A stretch of 34,427 bases of DNA from Symbiodinium natans (lineage: Eukaryota; Sar; Dinophyceae; Suessiales; Symbiodiniaceae), in contig CAJNDS010001107.1 in assembly GCA_905221605.1 (NCBI GenBank), positions 1 through 34,427 of the forward strand, written 5' to 3'. Both the position numbers and the translations under genes were made by a program. The notes below the pieces were generated by a model that was not told where the DNA came from, did not search any database, and saw only the letters and a program-made list of their open reading frames with translations. Within the stretch, counting starts at the first letter, position 1. The number at the start of each line of letters is the position of its first letter. Shown piece by piece: positions 11,160-20,512 of the stretch.

Positions 11160-12852
11160 AGCCCTGAACCCTAAACCCTAGTAACCCTAAGCCCCAAATC
11201 CTAAACCTTAAACCCTAAACACTAAACCCTAGTAACCCTAAACCCTAAACCCGCAAAGGTTGGCTTGGTCCTGGCCTTTGCCGCGTTCGCGGAGGCCGGT
11301 CTGGGGTGGTGCAAGGTTCACAGCTTTAGGCTGTAGGGTTTAGGGTTTAGGGTTTAGGGGTGTTGTTTAGGGTTTAGGGTTTATACAAGCTTTCCTACAC
11401 CCCCCAACTACCTTAGGGGTTGAGGGGGTTTAGGGGGTTTGAGGGTTTAGGGGAGGCCATCGGACTTCATAAGAATACGACCTCATATGCGCTGGTGGGT
11501 TAAGGGTGTCGGGTTTTCATGCGTCTTGCGGTTCGGTGACGGTTTGCAAGTAGACCAGAAGCAAGTACTCCTTCATAAGTAGTTTACCAGGGCCGTCGGA
11601 AGTACTCTCCACGAACCTGTGTGCAGGTCAGAAGGCCTTAGCTCAAGTCTGGGAGGTGCTTTGCTACACCTCAACTGGGTTCTTGATTATAAGGAAACTC
11701 TAAACCCTCAATTCTCTGTCCTAGAGGGCTTAGGGTTTAGGGTTTAGGGTTTAGGGTTTAGGGTTTCGGGTTTAGGGTTTAGGGTTGAGGGTTTAGGGTA
11801 AGGGAGCGGTTCCAGGTCTTCGTATATCTGCTCGGATGAGACTGTAGCCTTACTCGCCCAATGGCGAGGCCCTCGATCGCTGGCGGAGGCCTGGGGGCCT
11901 ATGGCTTGGCCCTAAACCCTAAACCCTAAACCCTAAACCCTAAACGCCCTAAACCCTGAACCCTAAACCCTAAACCCTAAACACTCAAGGCCAGGATAAC
12001 AAGAAATTGTACCCGTTTCAGTACGAGCAGCTCGTACAATAATCCTTCATCCTTCACAGGTTTTGCCAGACCCTCAAGGCATTACAGTTACCCCCATTTC
12101 CCCTTGGCCGAGGGGGTCGAGACCGGACATTGGAGTTTGACGTGAGTTCTGGTTTGTTCCGGGCCTCTCGGATAGTATATATGCTACCAATAGGGCTCAT
12201 AAATTTGCGCAACCCCAAACCCTAAACGCTAAACCTTAAACCCTAAAACCTATGTGCGGTAGCTCTGACGACGACCGTTCAACGTCACAGGACACCGCTG
12301 GAACTCACCAGATTCTTGCACCTCAAAACCTAAACCAAAAAGCGTCCTCTAGCCCCAAACCCTAAACCCTAAACCCTAAACCCTACACCCGTGGAAGCCT
12401 CGTTCCGTTAGGCAGCCCCCCTCGACGGACTGTTTGTCAGCACCCAAGTCTGGCGAAGGCCTGCCAGGGTCTTGCGACTAAGGGTTTAGGGTTTAGGGTC
12501 TATTTAGGGTTTAGGGTTTAGGGTTTAGGGTTTAGGGTTTGGGGTTTAGGGTTTAGGGTTCAGGGTTCACGTTTCAGGGTTCACGGTTTAGCCCCAGACT
12601 TACTGGTTCTTAGCATAGAGGGTGGAGTTGTGAGGGTATCTGCACATGGTGCTGGGCAATGAAGTCCATTCACCCTATCTTTTATCTCGTTAGGGTTGCC
12701 CTAGACCCCAAACCCTGAACCCTAAACCCTAAACCCTAATGTCGAGGCCCGAGGCTAGTTCACGTCTCGCTCCTTCGTAGATGAGGGCAGCTCGCGTTTA
12801 TATACCTGGGACTCTCTTAACCTACAGATTTATAATATGGTTTATACCTTGG

Positions 12853-12880
12853 GATGTTCCCCCTTATACTAGCAGTCCAG
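12853..12880 (+). repeat. Dispersed ~28-bp motif, copy 2
   Basis: Second copy of the GGGATGTTCCCCCTT motif seen near 10231, here followed by ATACTAGCAGTCC. Confidence 0.6.
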
Positions 12881-13001
12881 GGATTAGAGTACCCCCCCCC
12901 CCTTTATCCCCATTAACCCACGACACAAGGAATCACCAAGTCATTCTCGGCTGCTGGTAACCCCCCATGGAGGTGACATCACGCAGCGTGCCGCGGGGTT
13001 T

Positions 13002-13116
13002 ACTTGGGGAGGTTCATGGGTACCTATAAGTAGACTTATACGTAGGGGTAACTGTGGTTATAACCTTATTTGGGGTACTTATAAGCCTGCTTGTACGTAC
13101 CCATGAACCTCCAAGT
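13002..13116. repeat. ~20-bp inverted repeat with symmetrical spacer
   Basis: The left arm (13002-13023) and right arm (13097-13116, GTACCCATGAACCTCCAAGT) are complementary except for two extra G in the left arm. The interior has two related copies of a TATAAG...TTATACGTA / TTATAAG...TTGTACGTA sequence next to the arms. This could fold into a long hairpin. No coding content. Confidence 0.7.
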
Positions 13117-14178
13117 AGTCGCTTTGTTTTTGCCTTGCCTGCTAGAAGTACGCGTCGGGGAGGGACCGCCCACGTTGGGGAATCACACTTTAAGCGGAAT
13201 CACATTTTAGGCAGTTGCATGGAACAATTGAAGGCTCTTGTTTCGATTTGGGGAGGTCCACATTGGGGAAGCACACGTGAGTGTCTTTGAACTGTTGCAA
13301 GCATCTCGAGGGGATTTGCTGTAGAAACTGTCTTATTGAGTTCCAGCGTCCACCAGGCGTCATGACTTGTGAGCTCCCCCGCAATATGACCGACATGCAG
13401 CGTCCACATTGGTGTTAGCACATGTTGAGTGTTCATTCTTGCCGTTGATATGTCTTTCTTTCCAGGGGTGTCCACACTGAGGCATGTGGAGTTGTATCAG
13501 AACGAACGTGCTATTTGAAGGTTTTCTCAAAGAAACAAAGGGTTCCGCTCGATTATTTGAATTCGTTGGTCCGAGCGATGGAACATGGAACATCATGGAG
13601 CTATCCTGCCACCCTTCAGGTGATGATTGGGATTTGGTGTTGAGGGTTTTGGTTCGGAGACCGATCCTTAGGGCCCCAAAGGTCTGGAGGTTTTAGGGTT
13701 TAGGGTTTAGGGTTTAGGGTTTAGGGTTAGGGCTTCGGGTTTCAGAAGAGGTTTAGGGTTTAGGGTAGGGTTCAGGGTAGGGTTCAGGGTAGGGTTCAGG
13801 CAGGGTTCAGGGTTTAGGGTTTAGCCCGGAGCCCCACAAAGCGACATTCATGGGTACGCAGCTGGGGTTTAGGGTTCAGGCTTTAGGGTTCAGGGTTTAG
13901 GGTTTGGGGTTTGGGGTTTAGGGTTGGCGGACTTTAGGGTTTTAGGGGTTGTCGAAGTAGAAAGAGGCTATACCAGTGACTCGACAAAAGTCACAGCAAC
14001 CCAAAAAGGAAACCCCAGAAGGATCCTGTTACGCGGTACCTAAACCCTAAACCCAGCGGCGGGCCCCTGAAACGAGATGGCAACTCCTGGCAATCCGCAG
14101 TTTAGAGAAGGTGTGTGGTCAACAGAACTTCCGCTTGTGTAAGAAGTCTCCCCCTCCCCCCTTGGCCAAGGCCTACGA

Positions 14179-14245
14179 CCCTAAACCCTAAACCCTAAAC
14201 CCTAAACCCTAAACCCTAAACCCTAAACCCTAAACCCTAAACCCT
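14179..14245 (-). repeat. Longest perfect CCCTAAA block
   Basis: Nine to ten uninterrupted CCCTAAA units, one of the longest perfect telomere-type runs in the window. It is C-rich on the plus strand. About 85 bp to its right a TTTAGGG-type block begins. Confidence 0.95.
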
Positions 14246-14428
14246 GAAGAAGACTGGAAGAGGCCGGTTCTTCGCAGACTCACGGCCCGCGAAGTGAGGA
14301 ACTCGCAAGCAAAAACAAGGTGCTCGGGGTAGGGCTTGGGGTTTAGGGTTTGGGGTTTAGGATTAGGGGTTTAGGGGTTAGGGTTTTGGGTGTAGGGTTT
14401 ATGGTTTGGGGTTTAGGGTTTAGGGCAG

Positions 14429-15009
14429 AGCGTTAATGGCCACCTTCTGCAAGTGGACACGTGCGTTGATGTCTGCCTTCGGCGCTTTGAAAGATCAATT
14501 GTCATCCCGAGACTGCCAAGAAATTCAATCAATGGAAAACAAAGGAATATATCAAATATCTTATATACTAGATGTTCTTTGACATCAAGAAAATTATATA
14601 TCATCTCAATTTTTACGTGAGGACCTGCTCTCCCACTTTTGTGGTTTCTTTTTCTATATTCCCTTTACCGGTTTCTTTTCTATGATTTTCGAATGCTCAT
14701 GATTGGATCTCATAAAGATGAAATTCGTTCCTAAAAATATTTATAATTAATATTTTTGGGCATAGAAACCATTTATATCGATTTTCTTAGCATTCTATAT
14801 TGTGGGAATCCATCAAGAATATTGATCATGTATCATTATCGAAATTATTTGAAATCGATGAATTATATTATATATATATATATATATATATATCATCTAT
14901 ATTTCGAGATCGTAGACCCCCCAGACAAATAACATTTATGGCTCACGACTTATCGACCCTTCAAAATACAAAAAAAGAATGAGAAGAAATCGAATGATAT
15001 TATTTGATC
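14429..15009. other. AT-rich island without recognisable gene
   Basis: AT-rich sequence with a TA dinucleotide run at about 14862-14892. A weak copy of the LINE tail motif (TTTTTGGGCATAGAAACC, near 14752) suggests it is part of the same decayed LINE material as 15010-15273. Only short, low-complexity frames are present. Confidence 0.5.
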
Positions 15010-15273
15010 TTTCATATTCTATAGAAAGATCGCTATTTGATGATGTAGCCGAAATAAATCTCTTGGATATTGAGAAGAATCTGGCATAAGAATCTTCTGA
15101 TCCCAAAAAATAATAATTAGGAATCAAAGAAATGAAATTTAAAAGCCCATCAAAATATAGACACAAATTTCGTGTTCTCCAAGATACCCGGCCATGCTTA
15201 AAGACCCACTACCACTCCCAATTAAGTGGGACGTCCTGGAAAGATGAAAAGGCACTCATGAATCCGAATTCCT
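15010..15273 (-). pseudogene. Decayed LINE 3' tail, target of the copia insertion
   Basis: By eye this aligns with the 3' tail of the LINE copies at 21098-21330 and 23946-24180. Shared landmarks in the same order are CTTCTGATCCCAAAA...ATTAGGAAT (near 15094), AAATTTCGTG (near 15164), GGCCATGCTTAAAG, and CCACTCCCAATTAAG with GACGTCCTGGA (near 15212). It has many AT-directed changes and no surviving frame. The matching tail continues beyond the copia element at 23801, which shows that copia inserted into this LINE copy. Confidence 0.65.
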
Positions 15274-15278
15274 AAAAA
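15274..15278. repeat. Target-site duplication, left copy (AAAAA)
   Basis: AAAAA lies directly outside the left LTR and recurs directly outside the right LTR (23801-23805). Five base pairs is the usual duplication for Ty1/copia integrases. An A-run is a low-complexity match, but its exact abutment on both LTR ends supports it. Confidence 0.75.
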
Positions 15279-15403
15279 TGCGCGGAGTGCTAAACTCACA
15301 AAAGCTCGGACTTTTAAGCCAATATAGGGCTGCAGTGTTAACACGTATTGGGCTCAAATACTACTCAAGGGAAAGGCTGCACAAACACTGTACTATCTGC
15401 GCA
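15279..15403 (-). repeat. 3' LTR of copia element (125 bp)
   Basis: This matches 23676-23800 with four differences. It begins TGCGC and ends GCGCA, a perfect 5-bp inverted end containing the TG...CA termini typical of LTRs. It is short for a copia LTR, which usually runs from somewhat over 100 to several hundred bp. No TATA box or polyadenylation motif is obvious. Confidence 0.93.
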
Positions 15404-15410
15404 CCCCCCC
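15404..15410 (-). promoter_or_regulatory. Polypurine tract (plus-strand primer)
   Basis: Seven consecutive G on the minus strand directly adjoin the 3' LTR, where the plus-strand DNA primer of an LTR element should lie. It is short and pure G; position is the main support. Confidence 0.7.
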
Positions 15411-15426
15411 TGCAGCTTTGCCTTGT

Positions 15427-15726
15427 CTAGGCTGCTGCGACTTTCTTGTGAGCACACACTTTACATTTACGCAGAGTCTTGAACCCTTGGCGTAAGTGCT
15501 CACATGTAGCATTTGTGTGGTATACTGACATGTACTTTGTCAGGTATACCTTCGTGGCTTCGTTGTTCTTGGAAATTTTCAGCTTCCACAAAAGAAACAC
15601 GTTGAGTGTCACACTGCTTACCAAAAGGAAAACCACAGACACGCTGAGGTACTGCTCCACAGTTCCTCGTTCCACAAGCTGCAGAACTGTGACCATTGCA
15701 CTTCTCACTACAAGGGCTTCTCCCAT
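15427..15726 (-). CDS. Small ORF after RNase H: membrane segment plus Cys/His motif
   Basis: A 99-codon ORF that begins two bases after the stop of the RNase H frame (TGA-AC-ATG) and ends just before the polypurine tract, so it lies inside the retrotransposon. Residues about 27-47 are strongly hydrophobic (LSVSVVFLLVSSVTLNVFLL), consistent with one membrane helix. Residues 70-93 carry H70, C75, H77, C88, C91 and H93, spaced like a small metal-binding motif and ending KCKVCAH. It could be a separate third ORF, or a C-terminal module of the polyprotein displaced by one frame. I recall similar H..C...CxxC tails in algal copia polyproteins but cannot check this here. Its function is unknown; an envelope role would be speculation. 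Confidence 0.55.
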   Translation of the reverse strand: MGEALVVRSAMVTVLQLVERGTVEQYLSVSVVFLLVSSVTLNVFLLWKLKISKNNEATKVYLTKYMSVYHTNATCEHLRQGFKTLRKCKVCAHKKVAAA

Positions 15727-15728
15727 GT

Positions 15729-16805
15729 TCAGTGAGGTAGCTCCCTCCGGTAAGGCTTATACACGACACTACACAGTTGTCTGAGAGAAAGTCTTGCGGG
15801 AATCTTAGGCTTCCACTTGTTTGGCTTTCTCTCCGCTTCGTCAGCAATCGTACTGACCCTACTCAGTGCTGTTCTTCTTACCTGCTCGTCCATGCCAGCT
15901 TTGCTGAGTTGGACCATCCCTGTGAGTTCACAGGCTTGTCTGACTTCTTCGCCTGTCTTCAAATGTTTGGTCAAACAATCAGCAGGATTCGCAACGCCTT
16001 TCACTTTTCTTATGATGACCTGTTTTGTTTTCACCAATTCTTGGATGTACAGATGTGCCAAAGAAATGTATCTCATCTTTCCCACACCTATTCGTTTGGC
16101 TGCTTGCAAGGCTGCTGATGAGTCGCACCAAATGCGAGGCGTGGAGACCGGAAGGCCAAAATCGTACCTAGCTAAGTTCTGAATGTACACACTTGACTGG
16201 GCGCAGTGATTCAACGATCTCAACTCTGCCTCGCTTGAGCTTGTCGCTGGGTTCCCCGACTGAGTAGTCGAGTTTGCTTCAACCACTGTCCCACCAAGTA
16301 CAAGAACCTCGCCTGAGGTAGATTTCCTTGACTCTGTGTCTCCCGCATAGTCGCTGTCACAGTAAGCGTGCAGCGGTAGCTCCCGCTCTCCTGCGGCTGA
16401 GCTTTCGAGATCCTCCACCTTTGTCAGGTGTCCCAGATCTCGTATCCCCTTGAGATATCGCCCCAGCACTTTTAGGTTCGCCATGTCTGCCTTCCGCGGA
16501 TCTTTCATTCGACGCGCTAACTCTTTCACAGCGAACTTCACGTCGATCCTGTCCTGGGACAAGTAGATCGCACTACCTACACACGATTGGAAAATCTTCT
16601 TCTCTTTCTCGTCCAACAATTGCTCGCTGTTGTTGTCCAGATCCAATTTTCTCCCGGGCACTGGGCTGCTCTTTGCATTCTCGAGGTTCAACAGTTTGAG
16701 GATGTTGTCGGTGTGCTTGGCATTGGGTTTAGTCAACACGGTTCCTTCCACACTGATCTTCTCTCGTCCCAGAAACTCTGAGCTTGTTTTGCCATGCTTT
16801 TCTGG
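15729..16805 (-). pseudogene. copia RT C-terminal part and RNase H
   Basis: This continues the reverse transcriptase frame after an in-frame TGA at 16806-16808. Counting from the GTG at 16751, residues about 50-110 (VGSAIYLSQDRIDVKFAVK...) are the connection region that follows the copia polymerase domain. RNase H follows at about 128-260: HAYCDSDYAGD with D132/D134, RKSTSG, SSSEAEL with E174, WCDSSAAL with D210, and the closing VKGVANPADCLTKHL. The enzyme removes RNA from the RNA:DNA hybrid during reverse transcription. All expected acidic residues are present, so the domain itself looks intact. The tail after residue 265 is basic and unrecognised, and ends at 15729. Confidence 0.9.
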
Positions 16806-17840
16806 TCATTCAAACTCTCCCACTTTCACTTTGCACCCATGCTTGGGCAATTGTACCTTCAGAAGATCATCCAAGTCATTTTCTGGACCGGTGACGTCAA
16901 AGTCGTCAATGTGGTGTATCACCGCAATCTTTGTCTTCGTGCACCTAAACACACATCCATCCAACCGGCCTCGGACGAAGTCATACCGATCCTTGGGCAA
17001 CTTGCTTACAAGTATTTCATCCAGCCTGTCTCTGTACTGGCTGGCGGCTGGTTGCCTCCCATAGATGTTGCCATCCACTTGCCACACCAAGTGTTCCTTT
17101 GGAATGTTTCCGATTTCATCTCGCTTGTCTGCTGGCTGTCTGGATAGCCACACCTCCAGGTTGTCCAGCCACTCTCTTGGCGGCTTCATATACACCGGTT
17201 GTCCCTTTTCGTCGCCTCCATCTCGGGCGATGAGAAAGGCTGACGTGAGGTCCGCCTTCACTCTCGGAAAGTTGTGGTAGAGGCTGTATACCTCCAGCAT
17301 CTTGGTTGTGCTGTGTCCTGGAGTTGGGCAAAAGTTGTTTTGTCCTTCTGATGAGTTCTTGTCTGCACCATTGTTTCGCTTGAAGTCTTGGCAGGTGAGT
17401 CGTGACTTGGCTATGCCACTGCTCACCTTGTCCACCCAACAATGTCCAAATACTTTTATTTCTTTCGGCAACGCCCTACGATCGCGGGGCGTGAAAGCCT
17501 TGAACATCTCATCCAGCTTCTCGATCTCCTCGAGTCGGGCTTTGTGCCTAGCCTCTTCATCCACCACGCACGCGTCCAAGTAGTCCGCCACCGAAGATAT
17601 TTGATCTCTCTCTTCGGTTTCTTCCAAGATTGCGCTCATTGTGTCTTCTATTGTGGTAGCACCCACAGGTGTGCTTAAACCCTGGGTGTCGCCCACTTCC
17701 TTGCTAGGAGATCCTACATCACCTCCTAACTCTGGCTTCTCTGTGTTCTCCTCATTTCCTGAGTGTCTCGACCTTGACCGCGAGGTGGGCGAACTAGAGC
17801 TCGATGAATTGCTGTCTTCACCTCTCCTGGCACTGCCCTT
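16806..17840 (-). pseudogene. copia reverse transcriptase (RVT_2)
   Basis: An open frame from about 17840 to the TGA at 16806-16808; the first in-frame ATG is at 17696. Upstream of that ATG is a serine/acid-rich linker to the integrase. Counting from 17696, HCWVDKVSSGIAKSRLTCQD (85-104) matches the start of the copia RT domain. VKADLTSAFL (147-155) carries the first catalytic Asp, YGRQPAASQYRD (212-223) corresponds to the conserved YGLKQ-type block, and HHIDDFDVTG (261-270) is the catalytic YxDD-equivalent with D264/D265. The protein copies element RNA into DNA. IDDF in place of the common YVDD keeps both aspartates. The connection to the integrase frame needs a shift near 17850, in the linker rather than in a domain. 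Confidence 0.92.
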
Positions 17841-18850
17841 GAGGCTGCTGCGGCTGATGACGCTGATTCTGACTTTGCCTTTGTTGTGGCCTCTGTTCTC
17901 CTGACTTTTCCAGAGCGGCTCGGCATTGTTGTTGTCCTTTTCGCCTCGTCCGCGTTGGTCATGTCTGCGTCAATTTGTCGCGCCACGCCTCCTGCATCCT
18001 CGGCTTCCTTTTGCGTCCGGTGCACGCTTGGAGCAGGCACCGGCGGCACTACTATCATGGTCTTAGGCTCGTCTGCAGCTGGCTCGATGTCAGTCGGCTC
18101 ATACTCCGGGTCACTCATCTCTGGCGCTATCTGCGCTGTCACTTTGCTCCTGATCTCCTCTGGCTTGCGCTGGTCGGCCTTGTACACCGTGTTCCAAGGA
18201 ACTCCCGCTGCCTTGTCCAAGATACTCGTTTGGTAACGCCTTCCGCGGGTCATCCTCTTGATGGTTCTAAACGTCTGAGCTCCTGCACTCGTCAACAGGA
18301 TGTGTTCATCGGAGCTAGCGGTCTTTCCGACGTAGATCCCATACATCCATCTGGAAGCACTCTTGACCCCAGACTTCTTCGCTGAATATTTTCCAAGCGC
18401 ACATTCACCAAAAGGAAGGCATTCCGAGATGTAGTCATAACCCTTGAGCACTCGGAATGGTGTTGTTCGGGACTGGTTCACGTGGAACCTCGGCAACGAC
18501 CAACTCACAAATCTCACAATCCAAGGAAACAGGATGTCCGTGGTTTGTATCACTTGCTCGCTGTAGTTATCCCGGAGATTGGCCACCCAAGTCCTTACTT
18601 TGCCAGCAATGAGTCCATTGACCACCTCACCGTCTGCCAAACTCTGTGAAGAGTACCTCGGGCTCCTTCTCAATGCCACCACGTCCATACCCATCCTTTG
18701 CTGCACCTGCTCGAACACCTTCGCCAGTGCACTTTCCTGGTCGATCTGAATTGTCACTTTCTTCCAACCCAAGTCCTTTATCCAGTCCACCATTGCATTG
18801 ACCGCGTACATGTTCCTCTTTGTGCCTTTCGAAGGCACCTGCGCTGCAAA
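17726..18850 (-). pseudogene. copia integrase core and C-terminal region
   Basis: The catalytic core continues here after a frameshift at 18851-18855. Counting from the ATG at 18838, residue D33 (VTIQIDQESAL) is the second catalytic Asp and E71 (SLADGEVVNG) the Glu, 37 residues apart, close to the DDxxE spacing of retroviral-type integrases. The first Asp (YSDYMYF) is in the preceding segment. Residues about 100-220 (ILFPWIVRFVSW, TPFRVLKGYDY, PFGECALGKY, GIYVGKTASSDEH) match the post-core region of copia integrases. A low-complexity Glu/Pro/Ser/Ala linker follows. The integrase joins element DNA to the host chromosome. The frame ends at 17726, and the RT frame is already open in another phase. 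Confidence 0.9.
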
Positions 18851-18855
18851 GGGGG

Positions 18856-19252
18856 CATTGGCTGTCCTTGTCGATCGCTGTCATAACAATCGCCAAACCT
18901 TTCAACTCCTCTGAGTCCTTGCTCTTTTCAACCTCCTCCTTGTTCTTTTTTGCTTCCCCTCAGCTGTGAAGTACATGTAGTCGCTGTAAATGATGTGCTC
19001 CTTCGGATCCTCACGTTGTCGGCGATGTGCTTTCTCACGTCCTTGCCCTTCAACACAAACCTTGCACCAAGGTTCAAAGTTTGCATGGTGAAGCTCGGGC
19101 TCAGCGACTTCCTCGGGGCTTGGCTCCACTGGTTCTGCCATGATGGGCTATTGCTTCGCCTGTTCTCGCTCCTTGAGTTCCCACAGTGTCATCGCATCGT
19201 CGGCCAACTCATCTCCCTCGTCATCTTTGCCAAACGGGTTCTCCAAGTCCAT
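18856..19252 (-). pseudogene. copia pre-integrase Zn region and first integrase Asp
   Basis: This is the same frame as the protease ORF, separated from it by the TGA at 19253-19255, and containing a second stop, TAG, at 19148-19150. From the ATG at 19141, residues 17-29 (LHHANFEPWCKVC) form the HHCC-type zinc region found before copia integrase cores. IIYSDYMYF (50-58) holds the first catalytic Asp. A shift in the T-run at 18946-18951 (A-run on the coding strand) moves the frame to the stretch containing LKGLAIVMTAIDKDSQCP. A second shift in the G-run at 18851-18855 moves it to the core ORF. Each shift is explained by one base gained or lost in a homopolymer. Confidence 0.85.
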
Positions 19253-20512
19253 TCATTGGGATTCTTGAGCCTCCTGGGGCTTAAGCTTGAAGATGGTCTC
19301 ACCTGTCCAATACCGCAGCAAAGATTCTCTGGGGTTCTGGGCTCCAAACCAGAGATCCTCGAAGCTCTCGCTTGCTGTCCGATCCACCCACTTGGCCTCA
19401 GTTGCTCTGACTGGTTCGAAGTCGCCCACGATTACTGGGCAATCGTCAGCATCCGCAGGGCAAAACTTCCTGAGCCTTGGCACCACATGAACACGGATGA
19501 CCAAATCGCGCTCTGTCTTCCAGTAGTCTACTGGCTTCTTTTCGCTGACTGGAGCTCGTGAAGACGATGAGGTGGCACCCTCCAGCGCTGCAATGCGCTG
19601 CGCAGTGACGCCTGCCTCGCTGGGCAAAAGTTTCTCAACCTTCAGATACCACCTTTTTCCTTTCTTCACTAATGGGTATCTCTGCCCATCTTTGCTAAGA
19701 TTGCTCTCTTCTTGACCAAACGTGACCTCGAACCCTTTGTAGACAAGGCTGTGCACACTGAGCAAAGTTTCACTGGCATCGGCGACAGTCAGGTCCACTT
19801 CGCCCACTGTACCGTCGTCCAGCCTCGCCTTGGGATACTGCTTGCCATAGATTCTCAGCGCGGTGCCTTGCACTGAGAAGAGCTGCTTCCCTTGTGGCAT
19901 TGGCTCAAAGTTGTCACTAAACTCTCCATTTCGCGCCACACTTTCACAAGCACCCGAGTCGATCAACATGTAAACATCCTCACTGTGGTCGCGCACGCCA
20001 CAGATGCGATCCGTCACCGCAAACAACATGTTGTTGTGATCTACGTCGTCGACTTGCTCAGATATGGAACCTACACCTCCCGTGGACGCCTGGGCCTCCT
20101 GATTTGTCTTGTCCTCGGAAATGTCAGACACCTTCCACCAACAATCCGCAGCGATGTGACCATATCTTTTGCACACATGGCATTGTTTCCCCGCGTGTGG
20201 GTTTGTTCCTGCTCCTTTTCCTTTTCCTTCCTTCTTTCCTTTGTCATGCCCAGACTTCCCCGCATCCTTTCCACCTGGCTTGCCACCACCACTTGCTTTT
20301 CCTCCTTTTCCTTTTCCACCCTTGTCTCCTTTTCCGGAGTCCTTTCCGCCCCGATCCCTCCAGCCGCGATTGTCGCCCCACTTGCCCGAGTTCCCACCTT
20401 GGTCCCACTTGCCTTTGTTGCCCTCCTTGCCCCCTTTTCCTTTTCCTGCCTTTACAACTCCTATGTCCATGGGGGCCACCATCATCAACATGAGACTTCT
20501 TTGGCGCACCAA
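19253..20512 (-). pseudogene. copia nucleocapsid (zinc knuckle) and aspartic protease
   Basis: A 419-codon open frame; the first ATG shown is probably not the true start, because the gag frame joins it at 20471-20475. APMDIG (13-18) is a motif commonly seen before the knuckle in copia gag. Residues 20-105 are a Gly/Lys-rich nucleic-acid-binding stretch. CHVCKRYGHIAADC (111-124) is a CCHC zinc knuckle with C111, C114, H119 and C124. YMLIDSGACESVA (181-193) contains the DSGA active site of the aspartic protease that cuts the polyprotein. The part from about 300 to the end leads into the pre-integrase region. The knuckle and protease are intact; the frame stops at the TGA at 19253-19255. Confidence 0.9.
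20471..20475 (-). other. Frameshift in a C5 run between gag and nucleocapsid
   Basis: Upstream of this run the gag frame reads APKKSHVDDGG; downstream the next frame reads PMDIGVVKAG. Dropping one C would join them smoothly. It could be a sequencing or assembly error, a real mutation, or a slippage site. Similar single-base shifts at 18851-18855 and 18946-18951 are also in homopolymers. Confidence 0.7.

Larger units (their letters stand above)
12741..13689. other. Longest unique segment in telomere-type mosaic
   Basis: About 950 bp bounded by CCCTAAA on the left and TTTAGGG on the right. It holds copy 2 of the 28-bp motif (12853-12880), a poly-C run (about 12890-12902) and the inverted repeat at 13002-13116. 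Short open frames of 60-90 codons occur on both strands between 13050 and 13700, but none has a recognisable domain and none dominates, so no gene is called. Confidence 0.5.
7510..14428. repeat. Interstitial telomere-type repeat mosaic
   Basis: More than 25 short blocks of CCCTAAA or TTTAGGG repeats, with degenerate forms such as CCCTGAA and TTTGGGG, alternate with unique segments mostly 80-250 bp long. C-rich blocks include about 8255-8303, 8723-8778, 9903-9965, 11160-11250, 11905-11980, 12350-12390 and 14179-14245. G-rich blocks include about 7815-7900, 8410-8490, 8895-9000, 10058-10120, 11325-11455, 11727-11800, 12478-12590, 13690-13940 and 14330-14428. Both orientations are interleaved, so this is not one simple telomere end. 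I recognise no RNA or protein gene in the unique segments. Confidence 0.93.

Noticed and set aside
10834-11181. Proline-rich (minus) and glycine-rich (plus) frames
   Set aside because: They depend on one G-rich stretch and have no domain.
12021-12037. Perfect small palindrome GTACGAGCAGCTCGTAC
   Set aside because: Only 7-bp arms; in a window this size one such hairpin is not remarkable on its own.
7900-13900. tRNA, rRNA or spliced-leader genes in the unique mosaic segments
   Set aside because: By eye I saw no cloverleaf with conserved T-loop, no rRNA core motif, and no dinoflagellate spliced-leader sequence. A covariance-model search would settle it.
7510-14428. Possible true chromosome end
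   Set aside because: Telomere-type blocks are short, degenerate, in both orientations and internal; a terminal array would be long and one-directional.
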